Shown: positions 47,307-57,722 of the stretch, piece by piece
Layout: each line of letters opens with the position of its first letter
Position numbering within the stretch: position 1 is the stretch's first letter
NCBI GenBank assembly: GCA_026214975.1
Contig: JAOBSW010000394.1
Span: 1-64,000, forward strand
DNA from: Gentiana macrophylla
Lineage: Eukaryota; Streptophyta; Magnoliopsida; Gentianales; Gentianaceae
DNA: 64,000 nucleotides
Direction: 5' to 3'
Program-made: the position numbers and the translations under genes
The notes under the pieces: generated by a model
What the model saw: only the letters and a program-made list of their open reading frames with translations
What the model was told of the DNA's origin: nothing
Databases searched by the model: none

Positions 47307-47958
47307 TCAACGGGCTCGGAAACTCCAAAGAAGAATCTTATCAAACCCGAACGTCAACGTCTGGTCGTCAGTAGCCTGATCATCATGCTGACCATGTGTA
47401 GCCCGGTAGGTATCATGTGGAGGAGATGGAGGAGGTGGAGGAGGTGGAGGAGGTGGAGGAGATGGTTGCCGATGAGGGGTAGTCTGAAAAATATGTGTCT
47501 TAGTTAGTATCATAATACATATAACTAAATTTTGACAATGATATAATTTTTTACCTGTGGAGAAGATGGAGGAGGTGGATGAGATGGATGCCGATGAGGG
47601 GTAGTCTGAAAAAAATGTGGCCCAGTTAGTATCATAATACAAACAAATAAATTTATCGCATAAAAAATTTGACAATGATATAATTTTTTACCTGATCTCT
47701 GGATAACAACGTTTGCATCATCCCCTTGAGTTCAAGAAGTATCGCCCCATGCTCATTCTGACGCTGAGCCACCTGGCGAATTTCCTCCCGAAGCTCATTC
47801 AACCCACTATCAATCCTTCTCCTCACAGCTCTATAAAGGCCAGCAGCTTCATCCTCTTCATCAGATTGGTCATCTTCCGCCTCTAGCATCTGAACGTAGG
47901 AAGTGTGCGGCATGACATCCGTGGTAGAGCTACCGGAAGAGTTGGAGATTATTAGCAT
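47307..47958 (-). CDS. Multi-exon gene of unknown function carried by the MULE
   Basis: Minus strand. Exon 47958-47692: an acidic stretch YVQMLEAEDDQSDEEDEAAG, then a helical segment GLNELREEIRQVAQRQNEHG and ILLELKGMMQTLLSRDQ, ending at donor GTAAAA. Exon 47605-47555: TTPHRHPSHPPPPSSPQ. Exon from 47483: TTPHRQPSPPPPPPPPPPPS, then DTYRATHGQHDDQATDDQ, with a stop at 47307. Splice sites GT..AG are present at each border and all joins are in phase. A small first exon MAVESER (52601-52581, donor GTATGT) may lie beyond the nested Athila-like insertion, which would explain the missing start. I do not recognise the family; the helix looks like a coiled-coil or dimer segment. Cluster 4 is 167-410 bases upstream of the proposed first exon. 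Confidence 0.6.
47483..47692 (-). repeat. Exon-plus-intron tandem duplication
   Basis: Two successive units of about 122 bases each contain an intron starting GTAAAAAATTATATCATTGT, ending in TTTTTCAG, and an exon starting ACTACCCCTCATCGGCA. The duplication added one in-phase proline-rich exon to the unknown gene. Confidence 0.88.
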
Positions 47959-49567
47959 GCCGGTCCCAGACTACTACACTCTTCCACAATGTGTTGAGGA
48001 GTATTATTCGATCGAGTTTGTGTACTCCCCGGTAGATGAAACTCACAAGATTCTTGAAAATGGACGACTACCATGGGATGGCAACTTCAAGAAGAAGAAG
48101 ATAAAAGACTTTGAAAGGAAGGGACTCCCGAGTTGGCAAGAGGTGGCCTCGAGAGCCATGCGAGGTAAGTTCCTTGTGAACTCGTTTTTCCCTATGCTTG
48201 CTATTTTTGTTCTTCTGAAGTTGTTGATCTTTTTGAGTTCGGATTTCGGTTGATAGTTTTTTGGTGATTTTTGATTGAAATAAAAATGTTGTCTTGAGTT
48301 AGTTTGAGTCTTTTGTGGTTTTGGTCCATTTAAGTGCTACTTGGTCGAGCCAACGACGTAAAACAAAGGCGCTTTGTGGGAGGCAACCCACCTTTTTTTG
48401 GTAATAATGTGTTTGGAGTGGTTTTTGGTTGCAAGAGGGGAGAGTTTTGTCTTGAAAAAGAGAGGTTGGGGTGAGAGCTTCCTTTTGGTTCTTGCTTTTG
48501 TACTTAGACGGGGATGTTTTTATGTGAGCCTCTGTGGCCTTATTTTATGCATGGATGCTCTGTGTTCCTTTTGATTATCATTACATCCAGTGCAATTCCC
48601 GTCTAGTATGGTTGATGTGCTTTGATACTTTGTCTGTGGCATGTCTTCTATTTTATATATCTCGTATCTATCACCATCTTTTGGCACGTGGACTTTTCCG
48701 TGCATGTGTTTGCCTTGGATTTTGTTTCTATGGTTTCGAGATACTCGAGATGGAGCTTACTAGAAGATGTCACGTGGGCTAAAATGCCTTTACGCGGGTT
48801 TTGGTCAAACAACTAAGTCTTTTACTCTTTTTATCTCTCACACATCGAGGACAAGTGTTTCGTTTAAGTGTGGGGTGGGAGACTTAGCCGTTTTCTTGTT
48901 TTCGTTGTTAAAAGTGCTATAAATGTGGTATACTTGGCCTATGACCGGGCTCGAGTCGATTTTTGGGTAATTTTTAAAAAATTTCAAGGGTCTTAACACC
49001 GTGTTGTATGTGTTATTTTCACATTTGAGTGGTGATCACCTTAGTCGGGATCCCGAACATGTACATTGCGGTTTGATATTATCTAATGAATGGAGTTTTA
49101 TTAATTTCACGAAAGCTACACCTTGTGCACAATTTGATTACCACCACCTCTCATGTCACTGACCTTGAGACGAAATGTCATAGGTTTACCTAAGTAGGAC
49201 ATGGGATGACGGTTTTGGCGTTCTCTTGACCCTACCATAGCCAAATAAGCCTTAACCGGAACATTTACCCTTCGTAGCCCCTCTCAGCCTTGATAGAATG
49301 GTCTAACCACCATTCGCTTATAGCCGTTTTGTTACTTAGTTAGAAACCTACCCTTGAGCCTTATTATGGTCACATTTCCTTCATTTTATACCCTACGAGT
49401 GGACTTAGTCTTGTTAGACCACACTTGCTAAGGCAAGTGTGGGGTGGGAGATGATGTTTTGATTGGGTTGTTGTTTCGTTTTGAGCTATAAAGTGTTGAG
49501 GAGCTCGTTTGGGTTTGGTGTTCGGCTCTTGGGCCAAAAGAAAGAAAATCTCTTCTTCTATCTCTTC

Positions 49568-49569
<2 letters not shown>

Positions 49570-49645
<76 letters not shown>
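49570..49645. repeat. Poly(A) tract of about 75 bases
   Basis: Uninterrupted A run inside the non-coding 3' part of the Athila-like element. Length in the source assembly may be unreliable. Apparent poly-Lys and poly-Phe frames here are artefacts. Confidence 0.9.
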
Positions 49646-49648
<3 letters not shown>

Positions 49649-50287
49649 AGGATGTACATAGAAATAAAGGCGTGGAGTCAAAGTAAGGAGCTAAATGATA
49701 AATTTTTATGATGTTAGAGTTGGGATAGTGAGATAGGTGCTAGTGTGCTTGAACTCACCTCACGACACTTGAAACATAGTCGAGTTTGGCAATGAGTTGG
49801 GTGCACTGGTAACCTATGGTTCCCAAAATGTCAAAGTTGATCAAAAAGGAGTTTTGGGTGGTTTGCATGATAAAGATGAGTTGGTACTTGGTTGATTAGG
49901 TTCACTCGTACTTTTTCTCCAGTTCCCAAAATACCCTTTCGACTAACGAAATCACCCTAACCTAACGTTATAACCGCTCAAGTCCGCCCGATCGTGTCCA
50001 AACTTAGTAAACTAGATTAGTGGAGAGGCTCGTGATTATGAAACGGTTGGTAGACTTTTGGTTGGGATTCAAGCCCGACAATCATTTTGAGCACTTGGTT
50101 TTGGCTTGGCACCACACACACTCCATTTTCTTGATAATGTTGTACCAATGTGTTTATGTTCGTGTTCCTTACTTTGTGGTTACCTCGAGAGTGTGAGTAG
50201 TAGCACCTACATCACAAGGTTGAATCCTTGGTTTGTTTTAAAACGCCTATTTTACTCGAGGACGAGCAAAGGCTAAGTGTGGGGTGG

Positions 50288-52035
50288 TGATGGGAGTCAA
50301 CTTTACGTGATTCGGTGCATTTTCTACCCCCGTTTACCACACTTTTAGCATGTTTCTTGGTAATTTAGACCGTTTTAGGGGTAATATCGTGAGTTTATAG
50401 CACGGGAGTAAATCCGTCACTTTGATGGTTTACTACCTCCTTTTATTGATATTGACCCTATTCCGAGCACTTTTACCTCCGGAATGTTTTGGTTGTTTTT
50501 GGTTGTTGTGATGATGTAGGGTATTGGTGTCTCGAGAACCCGGAAGGCGAAGATTTATGATGATAAGTGTGATCAAGGTGCAAGAATGAGCCAAGAAAGA
50601 AGAAAGAATAGGAAAAGGAAGAAAAATAGTTGGTATCTTCATGCTCTGTTCTGTTCAGCAGCATTTTGACCTATTATGGAGGCATTTTATGGTCATGGTC
50701 TCTTCATGAAAGTTGTATATAATTGAAAGAGCTTTCCAACGTATTTTGAATCACTCAAATCGGAGTTCTACACGCAAAGATATCATGGTTTTACTGCAGC
50801 TAGAAAACTGCTGAATCTCAAACGCGCGTTTGGAACTTTCAAACGCGCGTTTGGAACTGTTTTTTTACGTACAGTGAGTAAAATGCTGAAACGCGCGTTT
50901 GGGAACCTTCCAAACGTGCGTTTGGGTCGTTTTCTGCAGATTTTGACCTATAAAAACACAGCAGAACAGGAAAAAACAGAGGAGACGCGAATGGAAGTAG
51001 TTTAAGATCAATTTGGGCGATTTCCTTCGTTTTTAGGAGTTAGAATTAGTGTAATATACCGTTAGAAAGCTCTTTCAATCCTCTCTTTGATTCTCTAACT
51101 CTTAGCTTCAATTTATAACATTTCATTGGGCAAAATTCGATCTTTTGTATTCAACTTTTGTGCTCTTCTTCTCCAAACTCGAATTTCTACACTTTAATGG
51201 TACATTTCTTCTCTCTTTTACTTATTATGTCTTTAATTCATTGTTTCTTTCATGTTTTAATTAGTATAATGAGTAGTTAATTCCTCCCCATAGCCGGGTC
51301 ATGTGATATGTGATGAAATCACCCTTTGGGTGATGAAATGGGAGTGGGTAGTGTGTTTTATTGTTGTTTCTTGCATGTTTCACGTCTTAGAACTTGTTAT
51401 AACGGATTTGAGCTAGATTAGCTACCTAGGTCAAATATCACACACATCACTCTTGAGAGTTGTTCGAGAGAGAGGGTGTGGGAAAAGGGTTCTAGGATCG
51501 TGGTGTAGTCTCGGTTTAGTTGTTAAACCGAGCTCATCGTGAGGTTACTCGTTTATACGTTTAAGCGGCTCGAGTGCAAAACATGACTTGTTAGGAGAGA
51601 GTTGTTCGTGACCTTAACATGTCATAAGGTGTTAGAAGAGAGTTGTTCAAACGCTAGCACCGGGTTTAGGAGTTCGCACCCGTGAAATTGAATGCAAGAG
51701 TTCGTTTATTATATTGCACACTCCGGTTTTGTCTATCCTGGGGTTGAAATTAGTCATTTTGATCATGGTTCGGCTATGTCCCTTTCCCCTTTTAGACTTG
51801 TTAGTTTAATTTACTTTAGTTTAATTGAAGTGTACAAACATTCCAACAACTTGTTTGCCTAGACTAAGCAATAAGTTCACTTTGGTACTTACAAGCACAT
51901 CTTCTCTCGTGGGATCGACCTCGGACTCCTGTAGCTTTACTCGCAATCGACCCGGTACATCGCGGTTAGAGAGCTTGTTTAGTCACCGTTGTCTTGAGTA
52001 TTATAAATTTGTTTGGTGAAAAACAACGCTCATCA
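50288..52035 (+). repeat. 3' LTR of the Athila-like element (1748 bp)
   Basis: TGATG...CATCA ends. A TATA box TATAAAAA is at 50949-50956. AACGCGCGTTTGG occurs several times (50820-50925), and the GAAAGAGCTTTCCAACG phrase is shared with the solo LTR 18692-20526. GATCGACCTCGGACTCC and ACCCGGTACATCGCGGTTAG near the 3' end are typical of this LTR class. Confidence 0.85.
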
Positions 52036-52230
52036 ATTATCAAATCAAAAATTATAACACTATCATACATATTCTCACATATTAATAATTTTACATTAAT
52101 TTACTTCTAAAACCTATCATACATATCATTCTGATTCATTTTAATAGAATTAGCCCCATTAATTCGAATCAAATAACAATATGAAATACATATACATTAA
52201 ATTCAATATAAAGTAGAAATCTGCAGTTTT

Positions 52231-52398
52231 CTACGTCCAAACGTAGTGTTTCTACGCCAAAACGTAGACAAATTACGTTCAGACGTAGAGAAATGCAGAT
52301 CTCTACGTCCAAACGTAAAAACCTTACGTTCAGACGTAGAGACCTGCAGATCTCTACGTCCAAACGTATAATACTTCCTTCATACGTCCAAATGTATG
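52231..52398. repeat. Palindrome cluster 3
   Basis: Seven variants of CTACGTCCAAACGTAG / TTACGTTCAGACGTAG at 52231, 52252, 52273, 52303, 52324, 52354 and 52381. Spacing alternates near 21 and 30 bases. It probably lies in the first intron of the minus-strand unknown gene. Confidence 0.9.
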
Positions 52399-52767
52399 AA
52401 CCTTCATACAAAAAACACATCTTAAACCCAGAAAACGACAAATCAAACAATCAAAATCAATATAATGATTATCTAGGACCACCACAAACCACTCTACAAT
52501 AAATATTCGGAAATAACAAGCACATGCTAAAGTGAAATTAATATGATATACTATAAAAGAATATTAGGGAAAATACATACCCTTTCGCTTTCAACCGCCA
52601 TTGCACTTGAGAGATTGTGAAATTGTGAAATTGCTTTCATCGTAATTTCTTGCCAAAATCGCCAAAAATCGCCACTCAGAATTTGAAATATGATAGGAAG
52701 AAAGAAGATTAAGGATTATGCGAGATTATGAAGGACAAGTATGTGAACCGTTTAATCAGGTTGTCAC

Positions 52768-53010
52768 CTACGTTTAAACGTAGATATACCTACGTTTAAA
52801 CGTAGATTTTACTACGTTCAGACGTAGCGAATTTTCAAAATATAACCTTTGGATTTCCCTACGTTTAAACGTAGTTTGTCTACGTTTAAACGTGGAAACC
52901 CTGCGTTCAAACGTAGAAAACCTACGTTTAAACGTAAGGAAAGATCAACTGCATCGTTTAATGTTAGTTATATTTCTCTACGTCTGAACGTAGATATCTC
53001 TACGTTTACC
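52768..53010. repeat. Palindrome cluster 4 (right end of the MULE)
   Basis: Nine sites: perfect CTACGTTTAAACGTAG at 52768, 52790 and 52859; variants at 52812, 52880, 52901, 52922 and 52978; a half site at 53000. It lies just inside the right terminus and upstream of the proposed MAVESER first exon. Confidence 0.92.
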
Positions 53011-53111
53011 ATATTTTTCATGTCAGAAAAGGCACAACCTGATTTTCAAGTGTCAGGTCTGACACGACCTGATTTTCCAATTTCTGCACATTGACCAAAG
53101 CTATTTAGCTT

Positions 53112-53285
53112 GAGCAGTGATATGTCCACTACTCTTTTTACCACAATATCCTATAAAACACAATCAACATCATTTATTCTGTAGGGATCCATGATAATAA
53201 ATTTAACATCCTTTTAATCCATGGCACTACACCATATAGTGGAAAATGAACTACATATTTATGTAGTGCACATACTATTTCTCAT
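53112..53285. repeat. Small dispersed repeat family, inverted copy
   Basis: It matches 24606-24775 in reverse (TGATATGTCCACTACTCTTT, ACACAATCAACA, GTAGTGCACATAC). It lies next to the right end of the large MULE. Confidence 0.6.
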
Positions 53286-53340
53286 TTAGCTTTCAAGAAA
53301 ATATTTTCGAATATAATAAGACATAGCAGATTAATATATA

Positions 53341-53400
53341 ATGCATATATATATATATACGTGATACATATCACTGATATATATATATATATATATATAT
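53341..53400. repeat. (AT)n tract
   Basis: Two AT runs separated by a short ACGTGATACATATCACTG hairpin-like centre. Confidence 0.85.
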
Positions 53401-53773
53401 TGAGAATCAAAAATTTTATTAATCAATATTAATCAAACTAGTGGCTAAATTGTAACCAAAGGGTTAGGCGCCCCAAGATGTTTGAGTAGAAGCATAAAAA
53501 AAAGAACGTGTCTAGGAAAATTTACTATCCATAACCCTAAATTCACTGATTGCTGCAGTAAAATTAACATCAAATACAATATTTCATATTCTATTGTTTA
53601 TATGTTTTTTTTTACAATAATGATTTTAAAAATAACGTTGGAAAAAAATATCAACTGAAATGTTCAAATAAAAAAGACAAAAAAAAGGAAAATGTGATGA
53701 AAAAAATATCATCTTTCGACAATCAGGTAGAATAATGATATGTCTTTTTTATAAAAAGAAAAAAATATTTTAC

Positions 53774-53918
53774 GGGAGGTTTTTGTGTAGTGTCTCTACA
53801 CGGTATGGAGACCGTACATACCACACAATTTTATTATGTATTTAAACTGTATGATTCTGATCGTTTCACCCGTAACCTCACCTTAAATTCCATCACTACA
53901 CACGTATTTCCCCAAAAA
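53774..53918 (+). mobile_element. MULE-type MITE, copy
   Basis: It contains CTCTACACGGTATGGAG, ACTGTATGATTCTGATCG and the end CACACGTATTTCCCC, matching the complete copy 54008-54143. Flanking bases are only loosely similar, so the ends are approximate. Confidence 0.7.
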
Positions 53919-54007
53919 TTACTAGCAGGGCTACTTTTCAAACAGTCATGGAAAATGACGAAAATGCCCTTGTATTTGTCTTTATCATACCATAGCTCCC
54001 CCAGCCT

Positions 54008-54143
54008 GGTGATTCTTATGTGGTGCCTCCACACGGTGTGGAGACACACACACCAAACAGTTTCATTATGTCTATAAACTGTGTGGTTCTGATTGTTTCA
54101 CCCATCACTTCACCTCAAAATCCTTCTCCACACAAGTATTTTC
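54008..54143 (+). mobile_element. MULE-type MITE (136 bp), complete copy
   Basis: It starts GGTGATTCTTATGTGGTG, contains the palindrome CTCCACACGGTGTGGAG, and ends CACACAAGTATTTTC. It is flanked by the perfect 9-bp duplication CCCCAGCCT (53999-54007 and 54144-54152). Confidence 0.88.
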
Positions 54144-54694
54144 CCCCAGCCTCTCTGCGTTGAGCCCTGATTCTTCACTTTCATTTGTCTATCAGAAATC
54201 CTCACCAAGCCCCAATTAATTTCGTAAGAAAAATTCAAAACGAATACCCAACTTCAAACCAAAAAATCTTGCAATTTGCTTCTCCATCCATACAATTTTC
54301 CTATATATACGTCTATTACTTTTTGCCCTCCACACCACACCACAAATTAATCTCTATCTTCTCATTTATATTCCCTTTATATTTCCACGGCTGCTTGCCA
54401 TATGATCAACATCATTACAAGAAAGCACCTCTCTTTCCTTTCTTGACGTACAGTTCAAAAACCCTCTAAGAGTGCATTGCAAGATTAGGCCTATAAACTA
54501 ATGGTTGCAATGTGACTGATACCCCTAGCACATTAGGCAGAATTTTTCCGCTTCATAATCTTTATAAGGCTTCCATCACCACCACTGAATCTTCTCCTTC
54601 ATAATTCTCTGTCCTACATCATCCAAGTTCATCTTCCATCCCCACCTCCATTTCACAACCAAATAACTTATTTGCTGAAATTCTTCTCCTTCAT

Positions 54695-55060
54695 ATGGCT
54701 TCCATTCTCTCCACTACCAGCCATGGGAACCTAATCCAAACATCAATCATCCTATTAAATGCAATGGCAGCTGATTCACGAACCACTTTGTTGTCTTTTG
54801 AAGATTACGTCATATCTTTGAAGTCTACTCAAACTTGTAAATAGCATCAAGACATTCAAGAGATAAATCAAAAACTGGTTTTTTTGGGATCTGAGACTCA
54901 AAGTTTAGAAGAATTCTCTCTTGAAAAATTTTCCTCACGTTGTCTTCCAAAAATGAATGAGGATGAAGAACATAAATTCCTGAAGGATGTCGTAAATAGG
55001 GCATACGGAGGGGACATTAATATTGTCATGGCAGGAAAAGCTTTTGTAGGCCTAAATTCT
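54695..55060 (+). pseudogene. Possible gene remnant, unrecognised
   Basis: MASILSTTSHGNLIQTSIIL follows a C/T-rich leader resembling a plant 5' untranslated region (54570-54690). It reads 49 codons to a stop at 54843. A second frame, LEEFSLEKFSSRCLPKMNED then LKDVVNRAYGGDINIVMAGK (about 54895-55045), looks protein-like by composition. No family recognised. It ends abruptly in a block with ACCCAGGTCTCCTGG and CCACTAGGG, a phrase common at transposon-associated junctions. Confidence 0.35.
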
Positions 55061-55212
55061 ACGGGGAGGGGAATCAAACCCAGGTCTCCTGGTCTCCTAC
55101 CACTGGAGCCTGGGTAGACCCTAGTGGTGACCACTAGGGTATGGGCCTTGCCCGACAGATTTTTGTATGAATCAATGCATTTGAAACTTTGAACAGTGGA
55201 AAGTTCTTTTAT

Positions 55213-55350
55213 GGTGAAATTGTGTGGTATTTCCATACGGTGTGGAGGCATCATACAAACCACACAATTTTATTTTATATTTAAACTGTATGGCTCTGAT
55301 CGTTTCATATGTCACTTCATCTCAAATTCTCTTACCATAGAAGTATTATT
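55213..55350 (+). mobile_element. MULE-type MITE, diverged copy
   Basis: GGTGAAATTGTGTGGTATTT, then TCCATACGGTGTGGAGGC and CTGATCGTTTCATATGTCAC, the same family as 54008-54143. Target duplication not clear. Confidence 0.7.
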
Positions 55351-55808
55351 CGTAAATATACAATACACAAAAGGACAATACCCCACATCACATCATCACA
55401 TCATCACAGTGACTTTTGTGTGCACCAAGGACAATACACAAAAGTTTCCCAGTGAAAAATAGTTGGAAGTCTTTACACAATCCTTTTTAACCCTTTTTCA
55501 AATTCATCGGAGGAAGATGAGTTTAAAAAGACGGGTAATTCTGCGAGGGACTTTCTGTTATATTCAACCATTGGATTTATGATACATGAACAAAAAAACA
55601 AATAGTTTTATTTTTATCTAAACGTAACAGTTATTCGTCGGACTTTTTAATAGGGACTCCCCAATATAAGAATTTCCCCAAAGGACTATATAAGTATATA
55701 TAAACGGTTGAATTGGATAATATTTACTTAGCAGCGTTGATATGGACATAAATCCAAAATAATGTTTCAATGTGTTCGAGGTCGGTTTGTTAATAAATAT
55801 TGTAAAGA

Positions 55809-55822
55809 ATATATATATATAT

Positions 55823-55867
<45 letters not shown>
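55809..55867. repeat. (AT)n microsatellite
   Basis: AT tract at the same place where copy B has a GT/AT tract (29217-29262). Confidence 0.9.
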
Positions 55868-55869
<2 letters not shown>

Positions 55870-55904
55870 GATAGACTCGTGACTGTTTCGAATCAAATTT
55901 TTAA

Positions 55905-57187
55905 CACGAAAATTCAAAATATATACCTTTTTGTAAAAATAGCTTCTTTTTAGATACTCCTGTTTTTAATTTTATAATCATAACCCCGCTAAAATACTCG
56001 ATGGGACGGGTAATTTATCATTCAGCCGTGATATATTATCATGAGAGGACGGCATTATTATTCATCGGAGTTTGATTAAATAACACGCATCGTGAACACA
56101 TTTTTCACTCAGTACGCTTAAAAATTCCACCCTTTTTTTTTTTAATAACAAATCAACAATTCATTTATGTTCATACCAAAAAAAAAAATGTCTTTGTTCA
56201 AGTTCATCATCTGCTCCACAACTCAAAACAAAAAATAAAAAATTCATCATCTGCTGTCCAAAAAAAAAAAAGTCGTCTCTTTAAAAAGAAAAAAAAGGTC
56301 GTCAGCTGCAAAACCTTCCCTTCGACTAATTAATCATCAAACCACACCCATCATGGTTCAAAGTCTCGGCCGAGTCGCATCCGACTCGGCCTTATCGTCT
56401 CCGACTCGTTCCATACCGATACAAAGATACGAATTCATCTCGGTTGCGGTTGAACTGGGTGAATATCGGTAAAAATCGATCAAAAATCGGTGGATATATA
56501 TCAGTAAAATCGGTGATCGAGTATCGGTCAAAATCGATGAAATTTTCACCAATTCATATCCGATTCGACATGGGAACATGGAGAAGAACATGAAAAAACA
56601 AAAGCTATCCGACAGAATCTTCAGATTTTGATTTCTGAGTCGTTTTCCATGCCATTAAGTTTTCATGATCTTTGACAAAGTGATTCAGCATCGATTTTCT
56701 TATGCAGATTCTTTACTACCTTGATTTCCTTGTCGGTTTCATTATTCATCCCGTGAATATTGTTGTTTCCCTCAAATTCACCAATTCGAGCATAAGAATG
56801 ATCAATTGTTTGAGAAGATATGTTTATTTGATACTCCTCCTTTACTAGTACAATTCGTCGAAGGGGAGTTTTTTTTTTGAAGATGACGATCTTTTTTTGA
56901 CAGCAAATGACAACTTGAACCGGGATATTTTTTATTTTTGGTATAAACATGAATGAATTTCTAATTTGTTATTAATTTTTTTATAGGATATGAATTTTTA
57001 GCCCGTCAGAGTGAGAATATTTACTTAGGACGTGTTGTTTTATCCGCCTCATGACAATATATCACGATCCGAATGACAAATTACCCGCCCTACCAAGTAT
57101 TTTAAGGGGTTAGGATTGTAAGAATTAAAAATAGGGGTATACAAAATAAACTATTTTTACCCAAAGGTATATATTTTCAATTCCCCC
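55905..57187. mobile_element. Non-autonomous MULE (1283 bp)
   Basis: The left arm (from CACGAAAATTCAAAATATAT, through ACCCCGCTAAAATACTCGAT to CGTGATATATTATCATGAG, about 160 bases) is matched in inverse at the right. It is flanked by the perfect 9-bp duplication AATTTTTAA (55896-55904 and 57188-57196). Copy B has the unoccupied site (near 29297). The interior includes a 95-codon minus frame (56663-56950; EEYQINISSQTIDHSYARIG...) that looks like coding sequence but that I cannot assign, and a CGGTAAAAATCGAT-rich block (56455-56545). A Pack-MULE is possible. Confidence 0.9.
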
Positions 57188-57584
57188 AATTTTTAAGTAT
57201 TTGAGTTCAGTGTAATTATGATAATATGTTTGAACTTGACTTTAGATCAATTTTTTTTTTTTTAATTAAAACATGTTTCAATTATTTTTTGATGACATTA
57301 TTCATAGGTGTTCACATGTTAGCGGGAAGTTTTTGCATACACCGTACCTACATGCGGATAGCCTCAATGACACACCACACACCACACGATTTCATGTACT
57401 ACCCAAAAATTTCACCATGTTAGCTGCAAAAAATGTAGTACTATTGTAGTACTGCTATGAAAATGAATAGCCTGAGATGAAAAATGATAGGAGGGGGTAG
57501 GAGGGAGGAAGTAGTGCTACTCGTGAAAAAAAAAAGGTGACAAAAGACTGACTTGAATAAAATGTCCAACCACTCCGTTGTTTA

Positions 57585-57722
57585 GGGGAAATACTTGTGG
57601 AGAGCGGGATTTTGACATGAAGTGATAGGTGGAACGATTAGAACCACACAGTTTAAAGACAGAATAAAATTGTGTGGTATGTATGTCTCCACACGGTATG
57701 GAGACACCACACAAGAACCACC
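57585..57722 (-). mobile_element. MULE-type MITE (138 bp), complete copy
   Basis: It starts GGGGAAATACTTGTGGAGAG and ends CACACAAGAACCACC, with CTCCACACGGTATGGAG near the right. It is flanked by the perfect 9-bp duplication CGTTGTTTA (57576-57584 and 57723-57731). Copy B has the empty site (about 29517). Confidence 0.9.

Larger units (their letters stand above)
47953..52035 (+). mobile_element. 5'-truncated Athila/Tat-like (Ty3) retrotransposon nested in the MULE
   Basis: The 3' LTR is 50288-52035 (starts TGATGGGAGT, ends ACGCTCATCA). It is preceded by a purine tract AAGTGTGGGGTGG that also recurs upstream (48868, 49434), as in Athila/Tat elements. GTTAAAC-like and GGCGCTTTGTGGGAGGCAAC (48369-48390) is the typical leader phrase after the last ORF of these elements. 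There is no 5' LTR, gag or pol. ATTAT directly follows the LTR (52036) and also occurs at 47948-47952, which would be the target duplication if the left part was lost internally. An open stretch at 47959-48170 (YYTLPQCVEEYYSIEFVYSP...) is the only coding remnant and is not identified. Confidence 0.8.
41059..53086. mobile_element. Large Mutator-like element (~12 kb, ~7.9 kb without its nested insertion)
   Basis: CACATTGACC occurs directly outside both ends (41049-41058 and 53087-53096), a 9- to 10-bp target duplication. Inside it the left end AAATTGGAAAATCAGGT (41061-41077) is repeated in inverse at the right (53066-53082). A second inverted match is TTGTGC.TTTTC.GACAT (41110 and about 53018-53038). 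Between the ends are a MuDR transposase gene (plus, broken), a REM-type B3 gene (minus), a multi-exon gene of unknown function (minus) and an Athila-like remnant. Four clusters of a 16-bp palindrome mark it. Terminal arms are only partly similar and the transposase is broken, so it is unlikely to move itself now. Confidence 0.85.

Noticed and set aside
49370..49711. Poly-Phe and poly-Lys open frames
   Set aside because: Produced by the A homopolymer at 49570-49645.
52169..52502. Open frames with repeated LRLNV or ISTSKR phrases
   Set aside because: They are translations of palindrome cluster 3, open in both directions because of the repeat.
54898..55263. A 121-codon minus frame
   Set aside because: It overlaps the plus-strand remnant with better protein-like composition and crosses into a MITE.
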